Counted from the stretch's first letter, positions 29,266 through 41,447 are shown. The stretch: DNA of 64,000 nt from Anodontia alba (GCA_964016985.1 OZ024825.1:40175557-40239556); one strand, 5' to 3'. Notes: generated by a model not told the origin, from the letters alone. Numbers and translations are program-made.

Positions 29266-29934
29266 TACAGTCGAACCAAAACAGCTCGAACACCGGTGGC
29301 TCGTTTACTATGGTTAATTCGAACTCGTTTTTGAGTCCCCACGAATTTCTCCCGATAGCTCAAGAAAACAAACATTGATATCATGAAATGGTAGGTTGTG
29401 TGTACTCATTAGAATCGCCTCATAGAGGCAATTCTAACGAGTACACTCAACATACAATTATTATGTAGAAAAATGAAGAAAAATCCCTAAATTATAGCTA
29501 TTTGCTTCCTGACCTGGCACCATGATTAACCCTCAGTGGCTCGATCTACACTGTAAAAAGATCCTGTAGGTTTTACGGTAAATACTGGCAATTGGCTACC
29601 AGTACATGTACCGTAAATTGTACGGGCGCCTGTAGATCATTTACAGTAATAATTACGCATGGTAGGGCAGTGTAGGGCACGGTAGGTAACCTAGAGGACA
29701 TAGCAGGGATGTGAGCTACCGCACCGTATCTTAATCTTACACATTCTTGTCCTATCCTATGAGGAAATTCCTGTGAAAGTTCAATGGGCCCCCGTAAAAT
29801 TTACGGTAAGTGCGCTGGCAGCCAATTGCCAGTATTTACCGTAAAATTTACGGGAATTTTTTTACAATGTACCCATGTCTCGAACAATTTTCTATGGTCC
29901 CAAAAATGTTCGAGTCATTGAAGTGGCACTGTTG
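29266..29934 (+). mobile_element. Foldback MITE, family C copy 2, split by T
   Basis: ACAGTCGAACCAAAACAGCT to GTTCGAGTCATTGAAGTGG; hairpin GTGTACTCATTAGAATCGCC with complement (29397-29452). Interrupted at TA by element T. Confidence 0.82.
29549..29869 (+). mobile_element. MITE T nested in C2
   Basis: 321 bases. CACTGTAAAAAGATCCTGTA and the complement of its partner (CATTGTAAAAAAATTCCCGT) form the ends, followed by nearly identical TTACGGTAAATACTGGCAA stems. Flanked by TA (29547-29548, 29870-29871). Confidence 0.85.
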
Positions 29935-29974
29935 AAATAACCGACATACAGACAAAGAAGGACAGCAACAGAGT

Positions 29975-30362
29975 TGTTACTCGCGATGTTGTTTGTGGTT
30001 TTCTTGTGTTCTGGCTTCAGATCACCATTGGGCCCTTTGCTTAGTTTCATCACGGTGTTTGTGATTTGTTTCACTGTGATATTTTACCGCTATGCGTACC
30101 AGTCAAATGTATGTACTTTGGAACTGCATCCGCAATAAGGGTGAGGTTTTGCGCGAATAAAACAGGTTTAAATCCTCAGATTTTTTTTTCTACTGGCCGG
30201 TTCTTCTGTTGCAGTTTGTGCGAAGGCGGTTTCGTATGTGGCGTTCGTTTTCATTGTTGTTTCTTCATCTCTCCTTCATTTGGTGCCTCGGGAAGGTTGT
30301 GCTTCTTGATTGTGGAATTTCCTGGCTATCTTCACTTATGTATTTGCCTTCCTGACTGACAC
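29975..30362 (+). repeat. Dispersed repeat O copy 2
   Basis: TTCTTGTGTTCTGGCTTCAG, GAGGTTTTGCGCGAATA and GGTGCCTCGGGAAGGTTGTG segments. Not coding. Confidence 0.5.
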
Positions 30363-30599
30363 TACATTCTTCACTCACTAAAGGTCATAGTCAGCTCTTG
30401 GAACCAGGTTGCAGCCCTAACCGTTGGTATAAATTCTTACGAGACAGTTATCGTCCTAACTGACACTACTTTTTTCGCTCACTCTACATCACGAGGCAGC
30501 TATTTGAAAAGACGTTGCTATCTTAAACCATTTATGCCTAGTGGACTCTTCTACCCTTGTAAATTAGATCAGTTCATTTGTCATTTTAGGGTTCTGCTT

Positions 30600-31791
30600 T
30601 TATTTATTAGCTCACGTGAGCCAAAGGTTCAAGGTGAGCTTTTGTGACAGGTCTTCGTCCGTCGTCCGTCGTGCGTCGTGCGTCTGTCAACAATTTACTT
30701 GAGAGACATCTCCTCCTAAACCGGTGAATGGATTTTGAAATAATTTTACAGGAATGTTCCTTGGGTGATCCCTACCAAGAGCTAAAAATAGAAAAAACCT
30801 TTAAACAACATCCTCTCCCAGGCCAATGGCCCGATTTCAAAATAATTTCACAGAAATGCTCCTCTCATGCCCCTTTACCAAAATTGCCTAAATGGTTCCG
30901 CTCCGCTAAACAAAATGGCCACCAGAGCTAAAAATAGAAAAAAACAAACCTTTAAACGACATCTCCTCCCAGGCTAATGGACCCGATTTCAAAATAATTT
31001 CACAGAAATGCTCCTCTTATTCCCCTTTACCAAAATTGCTAAAATGGTTCCGCTCCACAAAACAAAATGGCCGCCAAAGCTAAAAATAGAAAAAAAAAAA
31101 CAACAACAACAACAACAAAAAAAAAAACAAAAACAAAAAAAAAAAACATTTTAAACGACATCTTCTTCTAGGCCATGGGTCCGATTTCAAAATAATTTCA
31201 CTGAAATGTTTCTCTCAAGTCCCTTTACCAAAATTGCTAAAATGGTTTGGCTCCGCTGAACAAAATGGCCGCCAGAGCTAAAAATAGAAAAAGGGCGTAG
31301 ACTGTCATGAGTCTGTCAACAATTTACTTAAGAGACATCTTCTCCTAAACCGGTCAATGGATTTTAAAATAATTTTACAGGAATGTTTCTGGAGTGACCC
31401 TCTACCAAAATTGTTAAAATGGTTCCGCTCTGCTAAACAACATGGCCACCAGAGCTCAAAATAGAAAAACAAAAACAAAAACAAAAAAACAAAACAAAAA
31501 AAACAACAACAAAAAAACAACCTTTTAACGACATCTCTCATGCCAGTGGCCCGATTTCAAAATAATTTCACAGAAATGTTCCTCTAATGCCCCTTTACCA
31601 AAATTGCTAAAAGGTTCCACTCTGCTAAACAAAATGGCCGTCAGAGCTAAAAGTATAAAAACCTTTAAACAACATCTCCTCTTAGGCCTATGACCGGATT
31701 TTAAAATAGTTTCACAGAAATGTTCCTCTTATGACCCTTTACCAAAATTGCTAAAATGGTTCAGTTTGGCTGAACAAAGTGGCCAACAGAG

Positions 31792-31826
<35 letters not shown>

Positions 31827-32495
31827 AAAAGGACGTACACTGTCATGCAGCTATCAACAATTTACTTAAGATACATCTCCTCCTAAACGGGTTAATGGAT
31901 TTTGAAATAATTTTACAGGAATGTTCCTTGAGTGACCCTCTATCAAAATTGCTAAAATGGTCCTGCTCGGCTGTAAAAATGGCCACCAGAGCTAAAAATA
32001 GAAAAAAAAACTTTAAAAGGACATCTCCTCCCAGGCTTATGGCCCGATTTCAAAATAATTTCAAAGAAATGTTCCTCTTATGCCCCTGAACCAAAATTGC
32101 TAAAATGGTTCTGCTCCGCTGAAAAAAAAAATGGCCACCAGAACTAAAAATAGAAAAACCTTTAAACAACATCTCCTCTTAGGCCTACATATATGACCGG
32201 ATTCCAAAATAATTTCACAGAAATGTTCCTCTTATGTCCCTTGACCAAAATTGCTAAAATGGTTCCCTTTGGCTTAACAAAATGACCACCAGAGCTAAAA
32301 ATAGAAAAAGGGCGTAGACTGCCATGCTTCTGACAACAATTTATTTAAAAGGCATCTCCTCCTAAACAGGTTAATGGATTTTGAAATAATTTTACAGGAA
32401 TGTTTCTTGAGTGACCCTCTACCAAAATGCTAAAATGGTGCCGTTCCGCTAAACAAAATAGCATCCAGAGCAAGAAAAAACAAAAAAAAAAAAAA

Positions 32496-32527
<32 letters not shown>

Positions 32528-32835
32528 AAAAAAAAAAACAGAAAAAAGAAAATCTTTAAACAACATCTCCTTCTAGGCCAAGGGCCCGACTGCAAAATGA
32601 TTTCACAGAAATGTTCCTCAAATACCCCTTTACCAAAATTGCTAAAATGTTTCTGCTCCTCTGAACAAAATGGCCACCAGAGCTAAAAATAGAAAAACCT
32701 TTAAACAACATCTCCTAGGCCTATGGCCTGATTTCAAAATAATTTTGCAGAAATGTTCCTCTGATTAAGTCATATTCTCCTTGAGTGCTATGATAGTCAG
32801 GTGAGCGATATAGGGCCATCATGGCCCTCTTGTTT
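30600..32835 (+). mobile_element. Satellite-bearing element M2 (pearl-like), near-complete
   Basis: Head TAGCTCACGTGAGCC and a CGTCCGTCGTGCGTC run like M1. About ten degenerate units of roughly 150-160 bases follow, each with CCTTTAAACGACATCTCCTC, TTTCAAAATAATTTCACAG, GTTCCTCTTATGCCCC and AACAAAATGGCCGCCAGAGC segments, and several A-rich runs (31089-31146, 31797-31824, 32474-32538). It ends at a GGGCCATCATGGCCC hairpin followed by TCTTGTTTT. No protein product. Confidence 0.72.
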
Positions 32836-32851
32836 TAATCGTGTTTCTGGA

Positions 32852-33133
32852 CATCACGAAAACATACCTATATAATTTTGACCCCCTTAAACCCCACTTT
32901 TATATAGTAAAACTGGGGTTTACAGAGGTATACATTATTTTTCTTATTTCTGCTCAAAAACATAGATTGTGGGTACCCGTTAGAACCGCCTCGTCGAGGC
33001 GGTTCTAACGAGTACCCACAATCTATGTTTTGAGCAGAAATACGAAAAATATCAGAATTTTTCTTATCTAAAGCTTTTCATTTTCATGGTGGTTAAATTT
33101 TCAGTATATTTGAATAGGCGTATTTTCGTAATG
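32852..33133 (+). mobile_element. Hairpin MITE, family A copy 6
   Basis: CATCACGAAAACATACCTAT to GTTTTCGTAATG; one of the cleanest copies. The 80-base central palindrome (about 32950-33036) has only a base or two mismatched. Confidence 0.9.
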
Positions 33134-33636
33134 ACTTGCTGTATCTATTAAGCAAACAGTGTAGACTCTTATCAGACAGACGCCTCATTCGCCGCATTAA
33201 GTCATATACGAGTACAAGACGAGTAACATGATATGATGACTGTTAAAACTCGAGCCATTTAACGTAGTTCTTTCTTGTGGAATAAGCTCCCATGAGTCAT
33301 GTAAGTTGAATGTCCGAGATCGCCCAGTAAGCCAGTTTCATTGGATTACTGTAGGGCGCATCCACCAAGGAAGTCCTCGCTTACTAAATACTATGAGATA
33401 AATGTTAAAACTCTTGTGTTGTCGCCTCAGTCTCGAGGCCCCAGCTGTCCCACTATTCCTTGCCTCTTAAGACTATGAGACAGCTGTTAATTGACAAGCA
33501 TCAAGTTAACAGATTTTGCTTGTGAAGTGCCGAAACCCCTTTCAGGTACTCAGATGCGCAGACTAATCTGGACCTTCGCTGTCGGCGTGTATGCTAATTT
33601 CCTTTGGTGTTACTCGTATCTCATGATTGTCTTTTC
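33134..33636. other. Unassigned
   Basis: A P-like remnant near 33145-33200 and an H-like CAGATGCGCAGACTAATCTG at 33549. Otherwise unrecognised. Confidence 0.4.
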
Positions 33637-34021
33637 TTAACTCTTAGCACTCTGGGTAAAAAAATCAGCAGTCGACATTTTGGAAATATTTTTCTTATTT
33701 TTCCATAGAAAACAGGATTTACTATTTACTAAAAAACAAGATTTAACTTTTCATGCAAATTGTTTCCAATAGAGACAATTTGCATGAAAAGTGAAATCTT
33801 GTTTTTTTTTTCGGAAAAAAAGAAATTTCCCAGAAAACAGGATTTGACTTTTCATGCAAATTGTCTCCATTGGAGACAATTTGCATGAAAAATCAAATCC
33901 TTTTTCTTGGGGAAAAATAAAGAAAATGAGACATTCTGCATAAAATGTTAAATCCTTTTTCGAGGAAAAATGTCGCCAATTTGCTGTCTGCTGAAATAAC
34001 CCAGAGAATGGTGAAGGTTAA
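33637..34021 (+). mobile_element. Family G copy 5 with amplified hairpin
   Basis: TTAACTCTTAGCACTCTGGG to AGAATGGTGAAGGTTAA. The TTTCATGCAAATTG hairpin occurs twice (33740-33808 and 33838-33903) and a third half-stem follows (33926-33960), making this copy 385 bases instead of about 220. Confidence 0.8.
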
Positions 34022-34144
34022 ATTGAGTCGTATATAAGAGCTAGTTTTACTGGATCTCTGCAGGCTTCGGCCTTGCTAATAGAAATAATCGATAGTACAT
34101 ATCTGGACAAGACATTTCCTGCTTTAAAAGGATAAACTACATAT

Positions 34145-34385
34145 GAACCACAATGTCCGAAAACGTACCTTCGAACATGTGCGGTCAGTGAAAATTCAGA
34201 TCAGCCTGCGCATTCGCGCGTCTGATCAGAATCTTCACTGGCCGCATTCTGGATTGCTACAGATGCAAAATTCCTTCATACGGACAACGAAAACGCTGAT
34301 AAGACTGCGCGAATGCGCATGCTAATTTGAGTCTTCGTTGAGCGCCTATGTAAGACGGTACGTTTTCTCCCGTTGCGGCTCATTT
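34145..34385 (+). mobile_element. Family H copy 2
   Basis: GTCCGAAAACGTACCTTCG to GGTACGTTTTCTCCCGTTGC; two GATCAGCCTGCGC-type stems. Confidence 0.7.
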
Positions 34386-35102
34386 AATGCGCAGCTGGAA
34401 AAGGCATTAATGCCATAAGCCGGCTACAAAGGCCCAGATTGTCCTGTGTAGTCGCACAGTCCAGTCAGGTTTTCGTTTCCCGCTTCAAAATCACTGGCTA
34501 CTGTAGACTGTTTCGACGAATAAAGAAGATCCTAGTCAAACTACTCGGGCTGATTTGGGCCTTTGCGGTTCGCATTAAGACATCAGGGTCCTTCTCATGC
34601 GTTCTGCACCATAACTGAGCTGCGACATGAGAAAACGTGTCTTCGGGGTTAATGCAAACAGCAAAGATCCAGGACAGCCAGCGGAGATATATAGTCTGAT
34701 CAGTAACTTTTCTATACTTCGTTATGTTGGACACTACCGAATGATTCTATAAGCGGACAGCAAAGGTCCTGATCAGACTGCGCGGATGCGCAGTCTGATC
34801 TGGACCTTCGCTGTCCGCGTATGGTCGAAGACACGTTTTCGAATGTCGCGGTCCACATATTGCAGTTTTCTTATCTGTCATCAGTTTAGCCACTATGTTT
34901 GAGATTTCCTAGACAAAATGAGGAGCGGATAACAGTTTAGTGATAATAAATGGACGTCATATTATAGGCGTGCGTACATTTCGTTTATCACTTTCAGCCT
35001 TGCAGACCAATAAATTCTAAAAAGATTGAATGAATACGATTTAAAGATATTCCAAAGCAGATGCATATGCAAACAGTGTTGATACAGATGAGACGGCTCA
35101 TA
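34386..35102. other. H fragments and unassigned
   Basis: A clean H-type palindrome at 34750-34820 (AGCAAAGGTCCTGATCAGAC...GGACCTTCGCT). Otherwise unrecognised. Confidence 0.45.
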
Positions 35103-35373
35103 ATGAGTTGGATGCGCCAGGAGGTTGCGGGTTCGACCCACGCCGGGTCGGCAACATTCTTTTATGGATATTGATCATGAAATACTTTCTAGGTCCTTCT
35201 CTTCCTTCCGCTGATTCAATAAGGGCACTTGTCAGTTTCTGGCGAAAGAATGTGCACAATACGGGTTAACCGCTTAGACCTGCCCAGTAAAAGTATGGTT
35301 AAGTAAACTGTCCGTGCTCGACATGACCCCATTGGGTTGACTGGGCCGTAAAACCTCAGCACAAACAAACAAG
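35103..35373 (+). mobile_element. tRNA-derived SINE, family L copy 1
   Basis: The head contains GGTTCGACCC (35130-35139), a fit to the RNA polymerase III B box. A body with TTTCTGGCGAAAGAATGTGC and CTCGACATGACCCCATTG follows, then a tail ending in AAACCTCAGCACAAACAAAC. No convincing A box is seen. Shared body and tail at 41448 and 55202. Confidence 0.7.
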
Positions 35374-36050
35374 ATCTCAGCGGACTAATATTGCGGACCG
35401 TATGCGAACAGTGTCAACACATGTGGTCATTGCTCTCCGCCTGTATAGTATGGTATCCGATAATTCTGTAAGCAAAGAGCGGCGATCTTTATTAATCTGC
35501 GCGAGTGCGCAAGATGATACGTGCCTGCGTTTTTCGCGCATGCCTTGAAGATGTTTGTCCCCTGGTGCGGCTAATATAAAGAATTCTCAGAAAAAAGCTA
35601 ATAAATACGGTTGTGATATTATATATCGATTTTCAGTTAGCAATATTGAAACAAATACCTACTTCAAGTTCGGCGTCATGAATACTAGCAATTTCTAATC
35701 TTCCAGAAACAAAATACATTTTACTGAAATATATGTGCAAAACCATCACTTATCATTTGAGCCGTGTCACAGCATCGTTCCTACAATACTGAATATACGT
35801 CCAGCGAAAACTCAGGTCAGCCTGCGCGCCCACGCAGTCTGATCAAAACCTTCGCTGTCCGCTTACAGATGCTTTGGATCCTTAGATACACATAGGCTTC
35901 CCTGCGAAGACTCTGATTAGACTGAGCGAAAATCGGAGACTCGGTTGTATTTCGTCTCTTCATGTACATGTACAGCACTGTAGTTTGCGAGGCGGCATAC
36001 GCCACCCTCCCCCGCTTAGCACCAGCTCAAGCGGTATGTTTTAGATTTTC

Positions 36051-36082
<32 letters not shown>

Positions 36083-36149
36083 GCACGAGGAGCCCCAAAG
36101 GAAATAAAAAAATATAATCTGCACTCTGTAAAAATGTTTTTGCCCCCCC
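35374..36149. other. H and O fragments, A-run
   Basis: H-type stems at 35480-35560 and 35810-35930; reverse-strand O segment 35935-36045; A-run 36050-36079; C-run 36146-36157. No gene. Confidence 0.45.
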
Positions 36150-36169
36150 CCCCCCCACTTCTGAACAGC

Positions 36170-36300
36170 GTCTACTTTAAAGGGAAAAACGAAAAACTTT
36201 GCTCCTTTTAGAGCAGAACCCCTTTCAGAAGGGGCTTGATGTGCAGGAAAGCAAACAGAAAGTCACAAAAGTTGTCTTCCTTGCGAAAAATGGCGAAAAA
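36170..36300 (+). mobile_element. Family K copy 7
   Basis: GCTCCTTTTAGAGCAGAACC, TTTCAGAAGGGGCTTGATG and AGGAAAGCAAACAGAAAGTC segments. Confidence 0.6.
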
Positions 36301-36486
36301 ACTACCAAGTGTATCCTATCCACTTAAATACATTCTGTATAACTCTGTCTTGTCACCATATAAGAAAAAAGATTCGCACATAAAATGCATACAACGTTGA
36401 TCCTGCTTAGTATGCACGCTATCTGACCAGGTTATTTTTGTAGTCAGAAATGGCCACTGTTTGATGTAATCTCAACTAGCACTCTA

Positions 36487-36765
36487 CATTACGAAAACAC
36501 GCCTATTCAAATATACTGAAAATTTTACCACCAAAAAAACCCCGAAAATTTTCAGATAAAAATTCTGATATTTTTCATATTTCTGCTCAAAACATAGATT
36601 GTGGTACTCGTTAGAACTGCCTCGGCGAGGCGGTTCTAACGAGTGCCAACAATCTGTGTTTTGAGCAGAATATGAAAACTAATGTACACCTCTGTAAACC
36701 CCAGTTTTACTATATAAAAGTGGGGTTTAAGGGGGTCAAAGTTATATAGGTATGTTTTCGTAATG
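36487..36765 (-). mobile_element. Hairpin MITE, family A copy 7
   Basis: CATTACGAAAACACGCCTAT to TATGTTTTCGTAATG; central hairpin with CTGCCTCGGCGAGGCGG. Confidence 0.88.
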
Positions 36766-36774
36766 ACTTAAAAC

Positions 36775-36855
36775 TATATCGAACCGTTATTGGCCCGATA
36801 GGATGTCGAGCTGATGACGGTGCGATACAGTTTAAGTAGTATGCTGGCTGGGACG
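36775..36855. mobile_element. Degenerate family I palindrome
   Basis: AACCGTTATTGGCCCGATAG and TGATGACGGTGCGATACAG, with GTATGCTGGCTGGGACG at the edge, as in copy I2. Confidence 0.5.
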
Positions 36856-37589
36856 GCAAACCTAGGCATCATGAAAGGTGGACATGTGTTTTGTCTGATG
36901 GAGTACGTCAGCTGTAGATGTTTAATAAGCACTTCCACTGTGAGGCTGTATTGGCAAACAATGATTAGAGATGTAATCAATATGAACAAAACAATTATAT
37001 GTTGATTACTTGGTTGGTTGAAGTCTCAAATCAATATCACGCTCCATACCCCTACGCAAACAGGAAGAAAGATAATTAAACCTCAAATAACGACACAGAC
37101 ATAATTGGACGCCGCCGTTCTAATTGACAGACGCACTAGAGGCTACCTTTTGTGTCCCAAATACCAAGCTGGAAGATATTCTTTCTTGTTGCAGTAAATA
37201 ATCTTTTCCAGTAATGTGAAAGACATTTAAACACTCAATTTAAATGTTTTTAGAAAAGTGAACCTGACAAATTAAATCTATAAAGATAGGTACAAAATTC
37301 AGAAGTGAGATTACTTCGGATTGAACACAAATACAAGCACAGCTTTCCTAGAATATGGAAAAAAAAAAAAAAAAAAGACCACCATGCTGAAAAGCAACAG
37401 CAACAAAAACATGCGGACAGCCAAACAACAACACAAACATAGATGAAGCAACGTATTAAGCAGTGGTCTGCAATTTCGGTTAGAAAGTATGAGCGAAAGT
37501 ACCAATATCAGTTAATCTAATACCCATAAGTCCTTTGAGCTGGTGAATCTTTTGAATCACGAACATCTAACAAAGGGTAAGGCTCACGA
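36856..37589. other. Unassigned
   Basis: A-run 37359-37376. No gene recognised. Confidence 0.4.
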
Positions 37590-37815
37590 TAACATTGGGG
37601 TATATGCAGCCTCGCAAACTACAGTGCTGTATATGAGGAGATTAAAAAATCTGGGTTTCCGATTTCATTCCTCCGTTGAAGTTCTTTGTTCGACGGCGGT
37701 TTCATATGTGGCGTTTGTTTTGTCATTATTTATTCTTCGTCTCTCCTACCTTTGGTGCCTCGAGAAGGCTGTGCTTCGTGGTTCTGACATTTCCTTGGTA
37801 TCTTCATTTGTAGCT
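37590..37815 (+). repeat. Dispersed repeat O fragment
   Basis: ATGCAGCCTCGCAAACTACA and GGTGCCTCGAGAAGGCTGTG segments. The frame across it and the following AC run is not a gene. Confidence 0.5.
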
Positions 37816-37920
37816 TTCCAGATCAAAAACATTGAATTAGTTTTCCATTGTTCTGCATTCAAATTATTCTTAGTCTCAAACTCATGCTTTCGTAACAACC
37901 TGTCTTCTATTGATCATGGC

Positions 37921-37922
<2 letters not shown>

Positions 37923-37982
<60 letters not shown>
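37923..37982. repeat. (AC)n microsatellite
   Basis: About 58 bases of AC. Confidence 0.95.
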
Positions 37983-37984
<2 letters not shown>

Positions 37985-38285
37985 GTAGGCATCACTGTTA
38001 TGAGCCCTTGCATACCTTCATATCTAAAGGAGACTTTTACCTAAATATTGGAAGAGTCCAATGTCAATTTTAGGTATGTCAGGCTATGTGATTTAGAGAT
38101 TCCTAGAGAAACATGGCTTAATTATATGTAAACCGGTTTTACTATCCATCCTTCTTTTACAGCTCCTCGTGTGTAATTTCTCTCTTTACTCGTTCTGTCG
38201 ACGAAATGTTGTTTTGTTTGTAACTGGATCTTGGGAAGGTTGTGTTAAATGATTGTGGCCTTTCTTGGTTATCTTCGTGTATTTT

Positions 38286-38817
38286 TCCCAAAACATAAAT
38301 ATTCGTACGGATCGCCAGATTTACATCACTTCCGGTTGGGTTAGTTTCAAGATCGAAGTCGCTATTTTGATGTCTTCTACGGTGAGTGATTTCCGCGCAA
38401 ACACAACCTCGATGAGCTCACTGTGCATATTAGTTTTAATTACAGACAAGACAAAATATTTAGACGTAAACGTCTAAGTACCGGCGCAAGTTTTGTTCAT
38501 GTTTACATAGAAATATGGGACAAGGGTATATAAAGTTTAATATTTTTTTAATGTAAAAGGTAAAAAAGAACAACAATGTGATTCTTTAATATTTGCTTCT
38601 ATTAAGCTTTATGAAATTTCTTGATTGAAATGAAAATAGAATAGACATTAATCTGCTTATAACATAGTTTGTTTTAAGATTCTTTTTTATATTTCCCGGG
38701 ATCGTCACAAACTGACGTCCCGGCAAATATAAAACGTCCTTAGTGAGCTAATCGAATAGTCTACTATATGTAAAAATCCAAAGCTATATTAAGAGTCAGT
38801 GAATGTAGGACCTATTA
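38286..38817. other. Unassigned, with a short palindrome
   Basis: O-like remnant ends near 38285. TTTATATTTCCCGGGATCG and ACGTCCCGGCAAATATAAA face each other at 38686-38731. Nothing else seen. Confidence 0.45.
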
Positions 38818-39180
38818 GTAAAGACAAACTCTTATGGCTCGAATATCTTTGGGACCATGGAAATTTGCTCTAGACATTGGTAGACTGAGTCACTGAGGGT
38901 TAATCACAGCGCCAGGTCAGGAGGCAAATGGAGATAACTTCGAGATGTCTTTTCGATCTTCTATAAAGTAATGATATGTTGGATGTACTCATTAGAATCG
39001 CCCCGATAAGGCGATTCTAATCAGAACATACAACATACATATTCATAATAAAGTCAGAAAATATCCGAAAATGTTTGGTTTCTTGAGAAATCGGAAGAAT
39101 TGAATTCCTAGGGATTCAAAAAGCCCAAGTTAACAAGCCATCAATTTTCAAGTCCCTGAAGTTTTACCGTGTCTGAAATA
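38818..39180 (-). mobile_element. Foldback MITE, family C copy 3
   Basis: TGGCTCGAATATCTTTGGGA to AGTCCCTGAAGTTTTAC; hairpin ACTCATTAGAATCGCC/GGCGATTCTAAT (about 38987-39022). Its GTAGACTGAGTCACTGAGG segment is the uninterrupted version of the site where T sits in C2. Confidence 0.78.
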
Positions 39181-40198
39181 TTTGCGGTCGTGTGCAGGTG
39201 AGAAAGCGATGATGAAAACGACGGTGTGAAAACGGTGGAATAGCAATCGTTACGGTAAAATGTCCTTAAAATTTACAACACTTTATTCGGCTTAAATTTG
39301 AGTTGTTAAGCAGTTGTTTCTTTATATACTTAGTAGAATGGCAAACAGTGTAGACCCTGAAGGAGCAGTCTGATCTGGGTCTGCATTGTTTGCTTATGCC
39401 ATTTTGTCATAAACTTTGGCGTACGGTATTTAGGACATTTACCGTATGTGACATGAAACTATATACAAGATTTGAAACCCATTACTGCTTAGCACCCCCA
39501 AACAGTGGACCTTTGCAAACAGTATGGATCAAGGTCCGTCACCGAAAAGCGTGGCGTTTGGACAGGATCTAGATAATAAAACAAGAATTGAGTCATAGTC
39601 TTTCTCGCAAACTTATGTTTCTATGGGCCAGTGCTATGCATAGGATTGTTTTATGAGTTCTTGTTTTGCAGTGTTACTTTCGTTTTAGTTGATCGTAGAG
39701 AGCAGCGCTATTGGATTTTCAGGCACCTGTAGATTTGCACTTAAAATGCATATGAGATGATAGCGGATTAATCAAGTCTTCACGCAGTAACACAAAATTC
39801 ACACCCCAATGTTTTATTGACAAATCACCTATTAAATTCGGAAATGAGAGCCAATGATGTAGTTCAGACGAGTTATAAAAGGCAAAAATGTTTCCTAAGC
39901 GATCTTTTTATTTGTTATATACGGAAGATTGATTGCTTTTTGTGGTATACATAGTGAACTATTTAAATGCGCAATGATAATCTTTTTTGCCCAAACGTAA
40001 CCCATTAAGGATTCTTTAGGCATCCGAATTTACATTTCGATTTATCCCATGAAATTAAAAAAAAGTATTTTCAATACAAAGAATAAAATCCAGGAACATC
40101 TTTGCGACAAACCAACTGTTATGCCTTTCTCAGAAAATGCAAGAGTGTTAATTTAGGCCCCGGTTTGATCCATTTTGTTACCACCGTTTTACCCACTT
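39181..40198. other. Mostly unassigned
   Basis: P-type stem GGCAAACAGTGTAGACCCTG...GGGTCTGCATTGTTTGC at 39340-39393. Remainder unrecognised. Confidence 0.4.
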
Positions 40199-40556
40199 AG
40201 CATAAACCCCTCGTTACAAAAACCTCAGCATTTGTTCCCAAAGAGGTTGCCATTAAAAATGAATTTGCAATTGCTGTTGTACTGAATACTTAATAAGCAG
40301 ATTGATATGTAAGAAAGGTTTTGTTTTGTTTTTATTTCCTCATAGACCATATGTTTTGGATAATTGTTAGAATCGCCTCAATGAGGCGATTCTAACAAAT
40401 ATCCAAAACGTATGTTTCTTTAAAGTATAAAATACAATATTCTTGCATAATTTGTGATTAATTGTTACTTCTTAAGCGGAGATTTCGTGAGTCTAATTGT
40501 CATTAGAACGAATTTTGTCGTTGTATCGAGTGTTGGTATAAAAAGGATTGTCTGTA
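40199..40556 (+). mobile_element. Pogo-like MITE, family B copy 2
   Basis: AAACCCCTCGTTACAAAAAC to AAAGGATTGTCTGTA; hairpin TTAGAATCGCCTC/GAGGCGATTCTAA. Confidence 0.78.
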
Positions 40557-40709
40557 TTAATATAAAAAGCACCGGAGAACTTGAAATTTCTATTGCTGCG
40601 TTTTACATTTACCACACATGACTTTACCTAAACTGATAGTTTTACCACATCGCTAGCCCTTGGGCAAACGCCAAAAGACCGTATTGAAATAAATGAAAAG
40701 TTATCTTTT

Positions 40710-40872
40710 GCCATGCTGAATATATTAAGATGCCACGCCCACTTCTAATTTTCAGCCAATCACATAACTTGATCCAGATTGTTGATACAAATACACATCC
40801 TGGATGACAAACAGTGTAGATTCAGATCAGTTGGCTTCGACGCCAACTGATCTGGATCTACATGACTTGCTA
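40710..40872 (-). mobile_element. Family F copy 5, TTAA edges lost
   Basis: Inner palindrome CAGATCAGTTGGC/GCCAACTGATCTGG and AATTTTCAGCCAATCACATA. The right terminus passes into repeat O (about 40865-41045). Confidence 0.7.
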
Positions 40873-41144
40873 TGATGTTTCACTGATGATGTAGAGGACC
40901 CTATGTTGATTGAACATATATTTGTAATTATGAGCTGCGCGGCTTCGATGTTTGCCTCGCGGTAGTTTTCTGCTGACCTTTCCAAGGTGGTTCTGTTCCA
41001 GTTTTTCTTTGTTTTATGTTGGTTGTACCTGTTGTACTATTGTTAGGCGTAGCGCTCAATACGTATATTACGCATGTGCATAAAATGCGTATGAAAAATA
41101 TTACCAATAAAGTGACATTAACATAAATATTTTGCTTCTTAACC

Positions 41145-41300
41145 ATAGGGGCTGCCCTTAAAGGAAAGAATTTGCTCCCTCTGGGAGCAAATTCTTTCCT
41201 TAAAGAGTAGCCCCTATTTTAGAAGCGATCCTATGCATATTTTTTCAAGATTATTCTTGGATGTGTGTAAAAATAATTCTGTTCTGTCTACGCCACTGCT
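41145..41300 (-). mobile_element. Family K copy 8, with long flank
   Basis: Perfect hairpin GGAAAGAATTTGCTCCC with complement (41163-41202), then AGAAGCGATCC and TCTACGCCACTG segments that recur inverted at 63320-63450. Confidence 0.65.
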
Positions 41301-41447
41301 ATTATATACTATCATGGTTTGTATCTCATTTCTCATTTTAGCAGTGCCTTGGAAAGGGTGTGCTTCGTGATTGTGGCGGCCTTTGGTGGATGACTTCGTT
41401 TGCATTTCATTTGGTTTTAAAAATGATCCTGGGTCTGTGTCTACAGT

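Noticed and set aside
30600..32835. Possible CRISPR-like or coding repeat array
   Set aside because: Units of about 155 bases diverge along their whole length with no constant repeat plus unique spacer; eukaryotic satellite.
37543..38073. 176-codon open frame
   Set aside because: It reads through dispersed repeat O and an AC microsatellite (poly Thr-His); no domain.
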